Source of the DNA: a virus
IMG/VR virus record: IMGVR_UViG_3300009034_000068
Location: 1-46,616 of that record
Direction: 5' to 3' (one strand)
Length of the DNA: 46,616 nucleotides
Part shown: positions 12,970 to 21,236 of the stretch, in pieces
Layout: each line of letters begins with the position of its first letter
Position numbering within the stretch: position 1 is the stretch's first letter
Made by a program: the position numbers and the translations under genes
The notes under the pieces: model-generated
The model's database searches: none
Told to the model about the DNA's origin: nothing
What the model saw: only the letters and a program-made list of their open reading frames with translations

Positions 12970-13858
12970 CCCAAAAGCTTTTTACGGCCTGATACCAACC
13001 GACCCAAAGGAGAATATAGAGTTTCGTATTAATCTCCATAAGATGCTTGCTACTGACAGTAAAGCACAGGCGGTATTTATGGAGCTTTGCAGACAATATA
13101 TGCCCATCTTCTTTAGTTCTGTGGCTTGGACATATAATCCATGGACACGATTGAACCACCCATTTGTCCTACGACCAGCACAGATACCTGCTGTGGAGAC
13201 TTTGGATTGGTGTATTGAGAATGGGCACGATGCAGGTATTAACAAAAGCAGAGAAGAGGGGGCATCTGAGATTTCCTGCAAGTTATTTGCGGCCAAGGTA
13301 CTTTTATATGAATATGTGAACTTCATCGTAGGTTCACGCAAGAAGGAATTGGTTGATAATAAAGGGGACTATTATACCCTATTTGCCAAGGTGGACAATG
13401 TTTTTGATTGTTTACCCTCTTGGTGGTTAGAGCTTTCCGGTTACAATCCCAAAGTTAACCGTAAAGATATGTTGTTGACAATACCGTTAAACAGTTCTTC
13501 AATAGTAGGAGAGACCACGAATGAGAGTTTTTCTGCTGGAAGCCGTGCTACGGCATTGTTACTTGATGAGTTCGGGCGTGTGGATGCAGCTACAGCTACA
13601 GCAATAGAGGGGTCAGTACACGATGTGTCGCCCTGTATAATCTATAGTAGCACACATTGGCTTGGTTCAGGGCATTGCTTTAATCAAGCTCTCGGCAAAG
13701 CAACCACAAAGGTAGTTGAACTTATCTGGTATGATAACCCGACTAAAAATCAGGGTTTATATACTTCGCCCGAACCCGCACAAATAGAACTACTGGATGT
13801 GGAATATTATAAAAAGAATTATCCAGAAGTGTTAGAATATAGTTTGGAGACAGAATAA
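12947..13858 (+). CDS. terL: Terminase large subunit, ATPase half (split gene)
   Basis: 303 residues. PFVLRPAQIPAVETL (72-86) is the adenine-binding Q-like motif and INKSREEGAS (98-107) the deviant Walker A of packaging motors. LLLDEFG (204-210) is Walker B with catalytic Glu, and SSTHWLGSG (234-242) is the coupling motif. The ORF then stops at residue 303 without the nuclease domain, which is a separate ORF at 14039. Together they make a normal terminase of about 660 residues. The motor pumps DNA into the prohead at the portal. Confidence 0.85.
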   Translation: MKIKIPDNPKAFYGLIPTDPKENIEFRINLHKMLATDSKAQAVFMELCRQYMPIFFSSVAWTYNPWTRLNHPFVLRPAQIPAVETLDWCIENGHDAGINKSREEGASEISCKLFAAKVLLYEYVNFIVGSRKKELVDNKGDYYTLFAKVDNVFDCLPSWWLELSGYNPKVNRKDMLLTIPLNSSSIVGETTNESFSAGSRATALLLDEFGRVDAATATAIEGSVHDVSPCIIYSSTHWLGSGHCFNQALGKATTKVVELIWYDNPTKNQGLYTSPEPAQIELLDVEYYKKNYPEVLEYSLETE

Positions 13859-14049
13859 TGACAGATTTAGAGAAAAGTTTAATTGGTGCACTTAAAACAG
13901 CAGTTGAGGGTTGGGGGTCGTTGAGTTGGGATAACACTAATATTAAGGATATGACAAGAAAAGAATTAGAGCTTCTGTGTTTATTGCTTGGACATCAAGT
14001 TTTAGTTAAAAAGCCTATAATTACTGTTTCATTAAAAAATGAAGATTAA
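13858..14049 (+). CDS. Small ORF between the two terminase halves
   Basis: 63 residues. The start overlaps the ATPase stop (TAATGA) and the end overlaps the nuclease ORF by 11 bases. The N-terminal helix TDLEKSLIGALKTAVEGW is followed by MTRKELELLCLLLGHQ, a helical pattern. It looks like a real coupled gene rather than a remnant of the linker. Function unknown; it may bridge the two TerL pieces. Confidence 0.6.
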   Translation: MTDLEKSLIGALKTAVEGWGSLSWDNTNIKDMTRKELELLCLLLGHQVLVKKPIITVSLKNED

Positions 14050-15115
14050 AATAAATTATTCCGCTTTGCCTGACGAGCTAAAGAAACTCTTTGTGGCCGA
14101 TGGTTGCAAGGGTTTGCCTGGGAAGTATCGTAGCCCTTGGCACGACTATCAGGAGTTACGGCGTAAGGGTAATAAGAGGGATTTCATATCAAATGTTTGG
14201 GCCACTCCTACAGGAGCAAGTGATACTCCCTTTGACCACGCTATTCTTGAGGAGATTAAAAAGAGAGACATCCGTGAACCCGATTATAAAGGGGAGTTAT
14301 ATATTTCTCAGTATTCTAATGGCATGATGAATACCGAGAATATACGATTTATGCCTGGGGTAATGGGAAAACTACAATGGTGGGGGAAACTACCATTTGG
14401 TAGGCCAGAACAGAGACACAATTATATTATTGCAGTTGACCCATCATACGGTTTGGGTTCGGCTAACTCTGCCATAATGGTATATGATAGAAATACCTAT
14501 GAACAGGCTGGGGCGTGGGCAGACGCTAACACTAAACCAGAGGAGTTGGCTGATATAACTGTAGCAATGGCATATTGGTGTGGGGGTATTAGGCCAGCTT
14601 ATATAATTTGGGATGCTGGTGGTGGGTGTGGTTCGATGTTCACTAATCGTTTGGTATTTCACCGATACCCTTATATTTACACCCAACGCAGGGAGGACTC
14701 CAAAACTCGGAAACAAGTTAAGAAATGGGGATGGATTGGACACCCAAAAGCCAAAGATGCTTTATTGGGGGAATTGGCAATAGCGTTAAGTGGTGGTTTA
14801 ACAGACGATATTGGAGAGTACAAATCAATTATAATTCACGATAAAGACCTATTGGATGAGTTATTTGATTATGTATTTAGAGACAAAGGGGTTGGTGCTG
14901 TGGTTTCCAAGAAGGCTGATTTAAGTACTGGTGCTTTGGAAAGACACGGTGATAGGGTTATAACCGCTGGATTGGCTGTGTTGGCTTGCAAGGAGCAAAT
15001 CAAAGGAAGTTGGGAGACAGCGGAGAATCCACCGATTAATTCATTCCAGGCACGGTTTAATAAAGTAAACGAAGAACAAGAGAAACCCCCATTTAGGGTT
15101 CGTAAGAAAAAATAG
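14039..15115 (+). CDS. terL: Terminase large subunit, nuclease half (split gene)
   Basis: 358 residues. Residues 31-75 (RSPWHDY, then FISNVWATPTGAS) match the linker that follows the ATPase core in intact TerL proteins. The RNase H-like nuclease follows with metal-binding acids in AVDPSYG (Asp134), IIWDAGG (Asp192) and HGDRVITA (Asp305). It cuts concatemeric DNA at the start and end of packaging. The ORF has its own start, MKIKI, the same five residues that open the ATPase half. The ribosome site is weak, so coupling to the 63-residue ORF is likely. Confidence 0.85.
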   Translation: MKIKINYSALPDELKKLFVADGCKGLPGKYRSPWHDYQELRRKGNKRDFISNVWATPTGASDTPFDHAILEEIKKRDIREPDYKGELYISQYSNGMMNTENIRFMPGVMGKLQWWGKLPFGRPEQRHNYIIAVDPSYGLGSANSAIMVYDRNTYEQAGAWADANTKPEELADITVAMAYWCGGIRPAYIIWDAGGGCGSMFTNRLVFHRYPYIYTQRREDSKTRKQVKKWGWIGHPKAKDALLGELAIALSGGLTDDIGEYKSIIIHDKDLLDELFDYVFRDKGVGAVVSKKADLSTGALERHGDRVITAGLAVLACKEQIKGSWETAENPPINSFQARFNKVNEEQEKPPFRVRKKK

Positions 15116-15284
15116 GATTAGAACATAGTAATTTATATCAGCATAAAAATGGTGCATTTTGTGTGGAATCCTTGTTTAAGACAATAGCTTTTGTAGAAGG
15201 GAATTTTAAGCGAAATCTTACGGTTTCATTAAAAGATGTGATTACTCTTTGTGAGTGTTATATACAAAAAATAGATGAAAATTA
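15106..15284 (+). pseudogene. Open stretch without ATG, possible gene remnant
   Basis: The 196-base gap between TerL and portal holds a 59-codon open frame with no ATG (only GTG or TTG starts inside). Its product includes LTVSLKDVITLCECY, and its end (KIDEN-stop) overlaps an MKIKI start at 15275, exactly as the 63-residue ORF (ITVSLKNED-stop) overlaps the nuclease start. It may be a decayed relative of that ORF. The similarity is short. Confidence 0.3.
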
Positions 15285-15311
15285 AAATTTTTTGCTTAGA
15301 AAGTTTGATGA

Positions 15312-17090
15312 ATGTCTAACAAAAATAAGAAATATTTATACAATGATGGAACAGGCGAGGACAAGAAGTTTGAAGTTAGATGTCAGAAGCTTGTGAGGGC
15401 ATGGCAAAAACGGCAGGAAGAACCTCTTAAAAAGAGACAGAAACTTCTTGCTCTTTGGGCATCTGGTTTCTTTGATGGTGGGTATGGACGGGAGCATCTT
15501 ATCAACCTCATAGATAGGGGCGTATTCACTATAGTCCCTTATCTTGTGGAAGGTAATCCTAAGATTCTGGTCGAGACAAAGATAGCAAATTGCCGCCCTT
15601 GGGCATTTACCACTCAACTGGCACTAAATTTCATTCTTGACAAAATGAACTTTGCGGAAAGCGTCTTGATACCTGCTGCCATAAACTCAATGTTTGGTGC
15701 TGGTATTACCCGAACATTTACTGAATATGATAGGGTCATAAATCTTGATGATAATATTATAAAGTATGGCAGGCAGGTAATACGGGTTATTGATGACGCT
15801 GATTATATAGGTGATGTTGCGGCCAAGTCAAGAGATGACTTTATTCTTGAGGGTGATATTTACAAACTTCCCACAGAGTATGCCAAAGATTTATACTCTA
15901 AATATGCAGATGATATATCTTCTGACTGTAAGTTGACAAGTGACTATCATCCTGAAAAGATTTCAAATGGTGAGTGGGACTTAAATAGGTTATCCCTGAG
16001 AGAATACACGTCTTTTATAGATTTGTATTTATACGATGAGGGGATTACCATTACTATAATGCCTTATGGTAAAGAGGCTAAGATTCTTCATACTGTTGAG
16101 GAGGACGGCCCTGGTGGTTCTCCGTATGATTTCCTGGGATACAAGTTCTTCCCAGGTTCCACGTATCCCATCCCTCCTGCGTGGGCGTGGCACGATTTGG
16201 ATGTTACAATGAATGTTCTCGCTAAGACTGCAAGGGAGCAAGCTGAAAGTCAGAAGGATTTACTGTTTGTGCCGCCAGGACACACAGAACTTGGTAAGAA
16301 AATAACAAGTGCCAAGAACCTTGATGTGATGGAAATGGATGTCGCTGGTGAAATAAAGAAAGAATCATTAGGTGGGGTAAACCCCGATAATTATAATTGG
16401 ATGAACTTTGCTGAGCAATCATTTACCAAGACAGGGGCTAACCCAGATGTTCTTGCGGGACGTGGTGCTCAGGCACCGACACTTGGCCAGGAACAGATGG
16501 TATTCCAAAATGCCTCTCGTATTGTGGGCAATATGAATACCCGTTTCCAGGGGTTTATGACGAGTATTGTAAATAAGTTGGCTTATAAGGTTCTTCAAGA
16601 CCCATCCGAGTATATACCGCTAATGCACCAAATTCCAGGCGTGGGTGATTTACCTAAAGTCTTTTCTTCTGCTGACAGAGTTGGGGATTTTTATGATTTT
16701 GTGTTTAAGATTACCCCGTACTCTACACAGAGGAAGTCACCAGAGGTATTAGGCCAGCAACTTATGGCCTTTATGACTCAGTGGGTATTGCCAACATATC
16801 AGTTTGCCGCACAGCAAGGTGCAGAGTTGGATGTGCCTACTGTTACAAGAATACTTAGTGAGTATCTTGGGTTTGAGAACTTCAATCAATTCTACCGTAC
16901 GGCGATACCTCACGAACTTGCTGGTGTAGGGTATACGATGCAACCTCTTGGACAAGAACAAAGACCAAAAGGGCCAAATGTAGGTAGTAAGTCGCCTGGT
17001 CAGACCAATGACACCTTTGGGAGCAATGAAGTAAGTCGCACCGCAAATAAAAATCAACAACAAGCACGTACTGGTGGTGGAATGAAGTAA
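15312..17090 (+). CDS. Portal protein
   Basis: 592 residues, and follows TerL as portals do. The centre has the mixed alpha/beta wing (residues about 60-300) with PYLVEGNPKILV and YKFFPGSTYPIPPAW. A long helical stem region follows (LAKTAREQAESQKDLL, and the QEQMVFQNASRIVGNMNTR segment near residue 400). The C-terminus is Gln/Gly/Pro-rich and flexible. It forms the dodecameric ring through which DNA enters. Length suits podovirus-like portals. Confidence 0.8.
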   Translation: MSNKNKKYLYNDGTGEDKKFEVRCQKLVRAWQKRQEEPLKKRQKLLALWASGFFDGGYGREHLINLIDRGVFTIVPYLVEGNPKILVETKIANCRPWAFTTQLALNFILDKMNFAESVLIPAAINSMFGAGITRTFTEYDRVINLDDNIIKYGRQVIRVIDDADYIGDVAAKSRDDFILEGDIYKLPTEYAKDLYSKYADDISSDCKLTSDYHPEKISNGEWDLNRLSLREYTSFIDLYLYDEGITITIMPYGKEAKILHTVEEDGPGGSPYDFLGYKFFPGSTYPIPPAWAWHDLDVTMNVLAKTAREQAESQKDLLFVPPGHTELGKKITSAKNLDVMEMDVAGEIKKESLGGVNPDNYNWMNFAEQSFTKTGANPDVLAGRGAQAPTLGQEQMVFQNASRIVGNMNTRFQGFMTSIVNKLAYKVLQDPSEYIPLMHQIPGVGDLPKVFSSADRVGDFYDFVFKITPYSTQRKSPEVLGQQLMAFMTQWVLPTYQFAAQQGAELDVPTVTRILSEYLGFENFNQFYRTAIPHELAGVGYTMQPLGQEQRPKGPNVGSKSPGQTNDTFGSNEVSRTANKNQQQARTGGGMK

Positions 17091-17107
17091 AGCACTGGAG
17101 GAATAAA

Positions 17108-17812
17108 ATGAGAAAATGGATGTTACGACATGACGGTTGTGTAGCTATATTTATGGTATTGGTAGTTATATCAGTATTTTTATTTATACCCGCTCCACAT
17201 TCTTTAAGAAGCATGTTGCCATTAGAAAACGTAGTACAAATTAAATGTGATGTTGAATACGAGGTATATTATGAATATTATGATATGCCCTATACTGGTT
17301 GGCAGGGTTCGGGTGTATTTATTCGAGATAACTTAATACTCACAGCAGGACACATTGTTGACGGTATATCTAATGCTGATATATTTACTGTTGATGGAAA
17401 AGAGTACAAGGCAAAATCTTGGTATTTGGAAACGGAAGCAGATGTTGGATTTATCGAAGTTGACACTAATGATATCGAAAGTACGTTGTCTTTTGACAAT
17501 GCCAAACTTGGTGAGGTAGTTTGGGCATTTGGTAATCCACTTGGTGTATTTCCTGTTTTAGCTAAAGGTATCGTTTCTGCTGTTGGTGCACCAGATAATT
17601 ATAAAAATACTAAAAATATGATTATCTCTGATGTAGCCGCAAACGGTGGAAATTCAGGTTGTCCATTGTTTGATAAGTGGGGTAATATTGTGGGTATTTG
17701 TTCTTGGCATTATCCAGGACAAGAAGGTATGAATTATTTTGTTCGAGCAGAAGTTATTAAATTATCATTACAAAAATATGACGCAATAAAAGCGTTGGAG
17801 GAAATAGAATAA
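17108..17812 (+). CDS. Membrane-anchored trypsin-like serine protease
   Basis: 234 residues. Residues 11-30 (CVAIFMVLVVISVFLFIPAP) are a transmembrane anchor or signal sequence. The chymotrypsin-fold triad is visible: LTAGH (His82), DVGFI (Asp112) and GGNSGCP (Ser183, with Cys where Gly-Gly-Pro is usual). It sits where a prohead maturation protease often lies, but the membrane segment suggests periplasmic action, for example HtrA-like cleavage of host envelope proteins. GGAG precedes the ATG by 7 bases. Confidence 0.85.
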   Translation: MRKWMLRHDGCVAIFMVLVVISVFLFIPAPHSLRSMLPLENVVQIKCDVEYEVYYEYYDMPYTGWQGSGVFIRDNLILTAGHIVDGISNADIFTVDGKEYKAKSWYLETEADVGFIEVDTNDIESTLSFDNAKLGEVVWAFGNPLGVFPVLAKGIVSAVGAPDNYKNTKNMIISDVAANGGNSGCPLFDKWGNIVGICSWHYPGQEGMNYFVRAEVIKLSLQKYDAIKALEEIE

Positions 17813-17952
17813 TGCCAAAGAAGTTAGAAGGAAAATTGAAAAGGCAGGCACGTAAAAAGGGTTTTGTGAAAGACGGTTTAAGTGAACGTGGCAGAAAATA
17901 TGTATATGGTACATTAAGAAAAACAGGTTGGACACCCTCACACCAGAAATGA
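17812..17952 (+). CDS. Small basic phage protein, 46 aa
   Basis: MPKKLEGKLKRQARKKG then RKYVYGTLRKTGWTP: a very basic protein of a type often found in phage head operons, with the conserved YVYGTLRKTGW core. It overlaps the protease stop by one base (TAATG) and the next gene by ATGA. It may associate with virion DNA. Function unknown. Confidence 0.65.
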   Translation: MPKKLEGKLKRQARKKGFVKDGLSERGRKYVYGTLRKTGWTPSHQK

Positions 17953-18206
17953 AAACAATTAAGACCCACACGTTTGGTGATATAAAATATCGTATTATAT
18001 TAGATAATTTAGATGGTAATTGTGATACTGACAATTATTACTGGCTAATTGTGGAGAGAGATTTATCCAAATTGGTGGGTCTTGAAACAGTTATACATGA
18101 AGCCTTGCACGCATGCGATTGGCGGGCACATGAAGATAGGGTAAGTGTAACAGCAAAAGATATAGCCAGGTTTTTGTGGCGATTAGGTTATAGGAGAACA
18201 AAATAA
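17949..18206 (+). CDS. HEXXH mini-protein (metalloprotease-like)
   Basis: 85 residues from the ATG at 17949, which overlaps the upstream stop as ATGA; an upstream in-frame TTG is less likely. VIHEALH at 49-54 is a zinc-binding HEXXH motif and Glu62 could be the third ligand. C-terminal KDIARFLWRLGY is a helix seen in similar small phage proteins. The domain is short for a protease, so it could be inactive or cleave only a virion partner. Confidence 0.68.
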   Translation: MKTIKTHTFGDIKYRIILDNLDGNCDTDNYYWLIVERDLSKLVGLETVIHEALHACDWRAHEDRVSVTAKDIARFLWRLGYRRTK

Positions 18207-18574
18207 TGGCAGCCGAATGTAATGTTAGCATAATTGCGGAAGTTACTGGGTTGGGTCAATTACAACAATTAGCTGAAAAATTTAGTGTTACAACTACACC
18301 AGCAAGAGTTCATTATCAGTATATGGAACAGGCTACAGCAGATAGTAGTGAAGCTTTAGATGTTGGTGACGTTGGTACAGTTCATTTGATAATCTTAAAA
18401 TGTATTGCCAACGATGTAGATATTGACACAACTTGGGTCACCTCTTTTGTTTCTGAGATTGAAGTTCAAGAGGGTGAGGTGACTGTATTCAAACCAAAAG
18501 GAACAGTACATATTAAGAATGACGATGATGGTGAAAAGAGCACTATAGAGTATCTTGTAATCGGAGCAGCTTAA
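18206..18574 (+). CDS. Hypothetical structural protein, 122 aa
   Basis: Strand-rich: VSIIAEVTGLG, FSVTTTPARVHYQY, GTVHLIILKCIANDVDIDT and GTVHIKNDDDGEKSTIEYLVI. This beta-sandwich pattern suits a small virion or decoration protein. It overlaps the previous stop by one base (TAATG). No family is recognised. Confidence 0.62.
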   Translation: MAAECNVSIIAEVTGLGQLQQLAEKFSVTTTPARVHYQYMEQATADSSEALDVGDVGTVHLIILKCIANDVDIDTTWVTSFVSEIEVQEGEVTVFKPKGTVHIKNDDDGEKSTIEYLVIGAA

Positions 18575-18575
18575 A

Positions 18576-18926
18576 ATGATTGAAGAATTTAATTGCAAGG
18601 GGTGTGATTTTGTTAAAAGGTATCCCAACGAGGATTCTCCAATTCAATGCCCTGAATGTGGTAGCAAGTGGTATATTTTGCGTTTTACAAAAGAAAATGC
18701 AATTAAACGAACCCCAAACTCAGGAGAACATTGGAGGTATTCAGTATCTCTTGGTGTTTCAGAAAATCAAATAGAGGAGGCTAAAAAATTACATCCTCAA
18801 GCTGATTGGAAAAAATTTGGTCATAGCTATAGACCACTTATAAAAAGTAGAGCAGATAAGAAAAAATTAATGAAACAAGCTAATTTTGAGGAGTATGACC
18901 CCAAGGATTTTAAGGGTAGAGACTAA
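18576..18926 (+). CDS. Zinc-ribbon (FmdB-like) protein, 116 aa
   Basis: FNCKGCDFVKRYP (CxxC at 7-10) and IQCPECGSKW (CxxC at 25-28) form one zinc ribbon. The C-terminal 80 residues are basic and helical (HPQADWKKFGHSYRPLIKSRADKKKL), a layout seen in phage head-operon proteins. It may act in prohead assembly; no activity is implied. Confidence 0.65.
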   Translation: MIEEFNCKGCDFVKRYPNEDSPIQCPECGSKWYILRFTKENAIKRTPNSGEHWRYSVSLGVSENQIEEAKKLHPQADWKKFGHSYRPLIKSRADKKKLMKQANFEEYDPKDFKGRD

Positions 18927-18948
18927 ATAAAATTTTAAGGAGACAGAA

Positions 18949-19206
18949 ATGAGACCACTTCACAAAAATTTGTTGATTGAGCCATTAACAAGGGAGCAGC
19001 TTGGGAAGATTGTTCTGCCTGATTCGGTTGAGGATGATTGGAAGAGAGGTAAGGTCATTAGTGTTGGCCCAAAGGTGGAGGAAGATATTAAAGAGGGGGA
19101 TATTGTGATATTCCCACCCGCTCCTCCGCACCTGGGGGACTATCCCGTTATAGGGGATGATGGTTATATTATTCTAAGTGAAAATATGATTTTAGCGTTG
19201 GAATAA
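18949..19206 (+). CDS. GroES-like co-chaperonin
   Basis: 85 residues. The start RPLHKNLLIEPL, the flexible loop REQLGKIVLPDS (about 15-27), GKVISVGPK, GDIVIFPP and the end DDGYIILSENMILAL follow the Cpn10 barrel in order. Phage co-chaperonins such as T4 gp31 replace host GroES and adapt GroEL for folding the capsid protein, and the capsid gene is 2 kb downstream. AAGGAG 8 bases before the ATG supports the start. It is slightly shorter than bacterial GroES (about 95 residues). Confidence 0.8.
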   Translation: MRPLHKNLLIEPLTREQLGKIVLPDSVEDDWKRGKVISVGPKVEEDIKEGDIVIFPPAPPHLGDYPVIGDDGYIILSENMILALE

Positions 19207-19220
19207 GAAAGGGGACAGAA

Positions 19221-19451
19221 ATGGAAAAAGAAAGGTTATATGAAGTTACAATAAGTGAAGAGTATTATACTAAGTCTGCTCTTACTCTCGGTAGTATTGG
19301 ACTTGGGAGTTGTAGGATAGCGGAGGTAACAATAAAATCAGAGTCAGCAGAAAAAGCCGGTGAAAAAGCTTTAGAAAAAGTAAAAAATGAAATTGAGTTA
19401 GATTCACTTTGTGTTAGTGATATAGAATGTATTGGTCAATTTCAATTATAG
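19221..19451 (+). CDS. Hypothetical protein, 76 aa
   Basis: The N-terminus is strand-like (RLYEVTISEEYYTKSALTLG), a Gly-rich turn follows (IGLGSCRI), then a helix (SAEKAGEKALEKVKNEIEL). The alternation suggests a small alpha/beta fold. GGGGACAG lies 5 bases upstream of the ATG. It is flanked by the co-chaperonin and a zinc protein. Function unknown. Confidence 0.6.
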   Translation: MEKERLYEVTISEEYYTKSALTLGSIGLGSCRIAEVTIKSESAEKAGEKALEKVKNEIELDSLCVSDIECIGQFQL

Positions 19452-19461
19452 GAGACAAAAA

Positions 19462-19779
19462 ATGGAAGAGAACAAATGTGCAGTATGTCTTTCTGAGGGG
19501 TTTAAGGCAGGAGCTTTGGATAAAGACAATGTGTGTAAGATGTGCAATAAATTGTGGCCTGGGGCTAAGACACCGGAGGATAGAAATAAAAAGAAGAAAC
19601 CCGAAGTGGAAAGTCACGAAACTCTTATTAAAGAGTTAGTTACTAAACAGATTAATGAGTTGTTGGAATCCTATGGTCTTTTGCATAGGTGTTTAACTTG
19701 CGGTAACTTATTCTATCGTAGGTCGCCAGCTCAAAAGAATTGTGACGTATGTAGAACTGCAAATAAGGAGGTTAAATAA
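19462..19779 (+). CDS. Double zinc-knuckle protein, 105 aa
   Basis: Start at the ATG at 19462, set by AGGAG 8 bases upstream. CAVC and CKMC at about residues 6-9 and 26-29 make one zinc site. A helix (SHETLIKELVTKQINELLES) links to a second site CLTC/CDVC at about 78-98. The two-ribbon dumbbell suits an assembly adaptor or transcription-associated protein. It overlaps the scaffold start (TAATG). Confidence 0.65.
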   Translation: MEENKCAVCLSEGFKAGALDKDNVCKMCNKLWPGAKTPEDRNKKKKPEVESHETLIKELVTKQINELLESYGLLHRCLTCGNLFYRRSPAQKNCDVCRTANKEVK

Positions 19780-20753
19780 TGAATGACAAAGAATTTAACT
19801 CTTATATTGATAATGCTGATGCCCCTACTGCTGAGTTGGAAGGAGATGTCAAAGATAATGAGACTAAAGAGCCAGACGTTAAAGACTTGGATGTTAAGGT
19901 TGATGATGTACCTACATCTTCTGGTGAGAAGGAAGAGGATGGTGGGAAGATTGTTGCAAAAATACAAAGAGAAGTATTAGGACAGCCCGACCCCGACACA
20001 AAAGAAGAAGAGGGCAAAGATATACCAGATGCGTTTACTAACGCTTGTTTAGAACAAGGTTGGTCGGAAGAGGAAATCAGAGAGTTTGCGTCCGACCTTG
20101 ATGATGCTGCATTAATTAGTTTAATACCAGAAATATTGGACAAGGAGGAAAAGCAGGATAAGTCGGAACCTGGTAAAGACCAGGCTAAGCAAGAGGTTAA
20201 AGCCAAAGCTGCCGATGACGCTGCCAAAAAAGAACCCACTAATGAAGAGTTAGCCATAGTAAAGAAGGAACTTGCAGAAATTAAGGAGCAAATAAAAGGA
20301 GCAAGTGAGGAGAGGGATGCCAGGGAAGAAGAGGCTATGCTTCAAACTGTCAACCAAGTATTTGATGAGGTAAGTAAGGATTTTGAGATATTCGGGAAAA
20401 CCGAAGAACTCTTAAAATACCCTGCTGGCCCTAAGAAGGGCCAATTAGTACCTACGTCTCCCGCTATGGTTGCCCGTCAAGATGTGTGGGATAAGGCCGC
20501 TCCATTTATTCAGAGTGGCATACCAGTCAAGGACGCTATGGAGATTGCCTTGACTTGGTACAAGGGAAAGAATCTGGAAAAGGATGTGCAGCGTAACATG
20601 ATAAAGGATTTGAAGAAGCACGAAAAGAAACTATCAGCAAAGCGTTCTGGTAAGGAAACCGTTAAGACATATGACAGTGAGGAGGAACGACAAGCTGAGG
20701 TGGTACGTGCTGCGGCTCGTAAAGCCGGGATCAAAGGAAAGTATGATATATAA
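19779..20753 (+). CDS. Capsid scaffolding-like protein
   Basis: 324 residues, very acidic N-terminal 140 residues rich in Asp/Glu/Lys (low complexity, such as DVKDLDVKVDDVP). A long helical and coiled-coil centre follows (EELAIVKKELAEIKEQIK), then a basic C-terminus (KKHEKKLSAKRSGKE). The gene order portal, protease, scaffold, capsid and the basic tail fit a scaffold that guides prohead assembly and is lost on maturation. Sequence similarity to a named scaffold is not claimed. Confidence 0.72.
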   Translation: MNDKEFNSYIDNADAPTAELEGDVKDNETKEPDVKDLDVKVDDVPTSSGEKEEDGGKIVAKIQREVLGQPDPDTKEEEGKDIPDAFTNACLEQGWSEEEIREFASDLDDAALISLIPEILDKEEKQDKSEPGKDQAKQEVKAKAADDAAKKEPTNEELAIVKKELAEIKEQIKGASEERDAREEEAMLQTVNQVFDEVSKDFEIFGKTEELLKYPAGPKKGQLVPTSPAMVARQDVWDKAAPFIQSGIPVKDAMEIALTWYKGKNLEKDVQRNMIKDLKKHEKKLSAKRSGKETVKTYDSEEERQAEVVRAAARKAGIKGKYDI

Positions 20754-21235
20754 TGGAAAGTATGGAAAATAAGGTTTGTTCTAAATGTAAACAAAAAAAG
20801 CCATTATCTGAGTTTTGGAGAGATAACGCCAGACCTGATGGTCGTAAAAGTCAGTGTAAAAAATGTAGTTCTACTTATCAAAAACTACCAAAGGCATTAT
20901 GGAAGCGGCGAATATACAGCCGTGCTCATTATGCAAAGCACAAAAATCTTCGGCGTTGTCGTGACAATGCACATGCTCATGGGATGACTGTTGAGGAATA
21001 TGATAGCTTTTTTGCTAAACGTAATTACCAATGTGAGGTTTGTGGTATGACACAAGAAGAAAGTTATAAGTTATTAAATCAAACTTTGAGTATAGACCAT
21101 TGTCACGAAACTGGTGAGAACAAAGGTTTGTTATGTAACCTTTGTAATCCGGCATCTGGGATGTTAAAAGACGACCCTGATTTGGCTTTTAGATTATGGA
21201 GATACTTAGAACGAACTCGTAGAAAGGAAAATTAA
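20753..21235 (+). CDS. Recombination endonuclease VII-like nuclease
   Basis: 160 residues. N-terminal CSKCKQKKPLSEFW and QCKKC form a zinc knuckle; YQCEVCG (about 96-102), LSIDHCHETG (about 115-124) and KGLLCNLCNPASG match the T4 endonuclease VII core with its His-Asn-type active site. T4 gp49 resolves branched DNA before packaging. Its place between scaffold and capsid also suits a homing-type nuclease that inserted there. It overlaps the scaffold stop (TAATGG) and ends one base before the capsid gene. Confidence 0.82.
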   Translation: MESMENKVCSKCKQKKPLSEFWRDNARPDGRKSQCKKCSSTYQKLPKALWKRRIYSRAHYAKHKNLRRCRDNAHAHGMTVEEYDSFFAKRNYQCEVCGMTQEESYKLLNQTLSIDHCHETGENKGLLCNLCNPASGMLKDDPDLAFRLWRYLERTRRKEN

Positions 21236-21236
21236 A

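Noticed and set aside
13858-14049. Group I intron in the terminase
   Set aside because: The gap is only about 180 bases, lacks intron core motifs and is fully coding with overlaps on both sides.
19802-20257. 151-codon leftward open frame inside the scaffold gene
   Set aside because: Ser/Leu-rich antisense shadow of the acidic low-complexity scaffold region.
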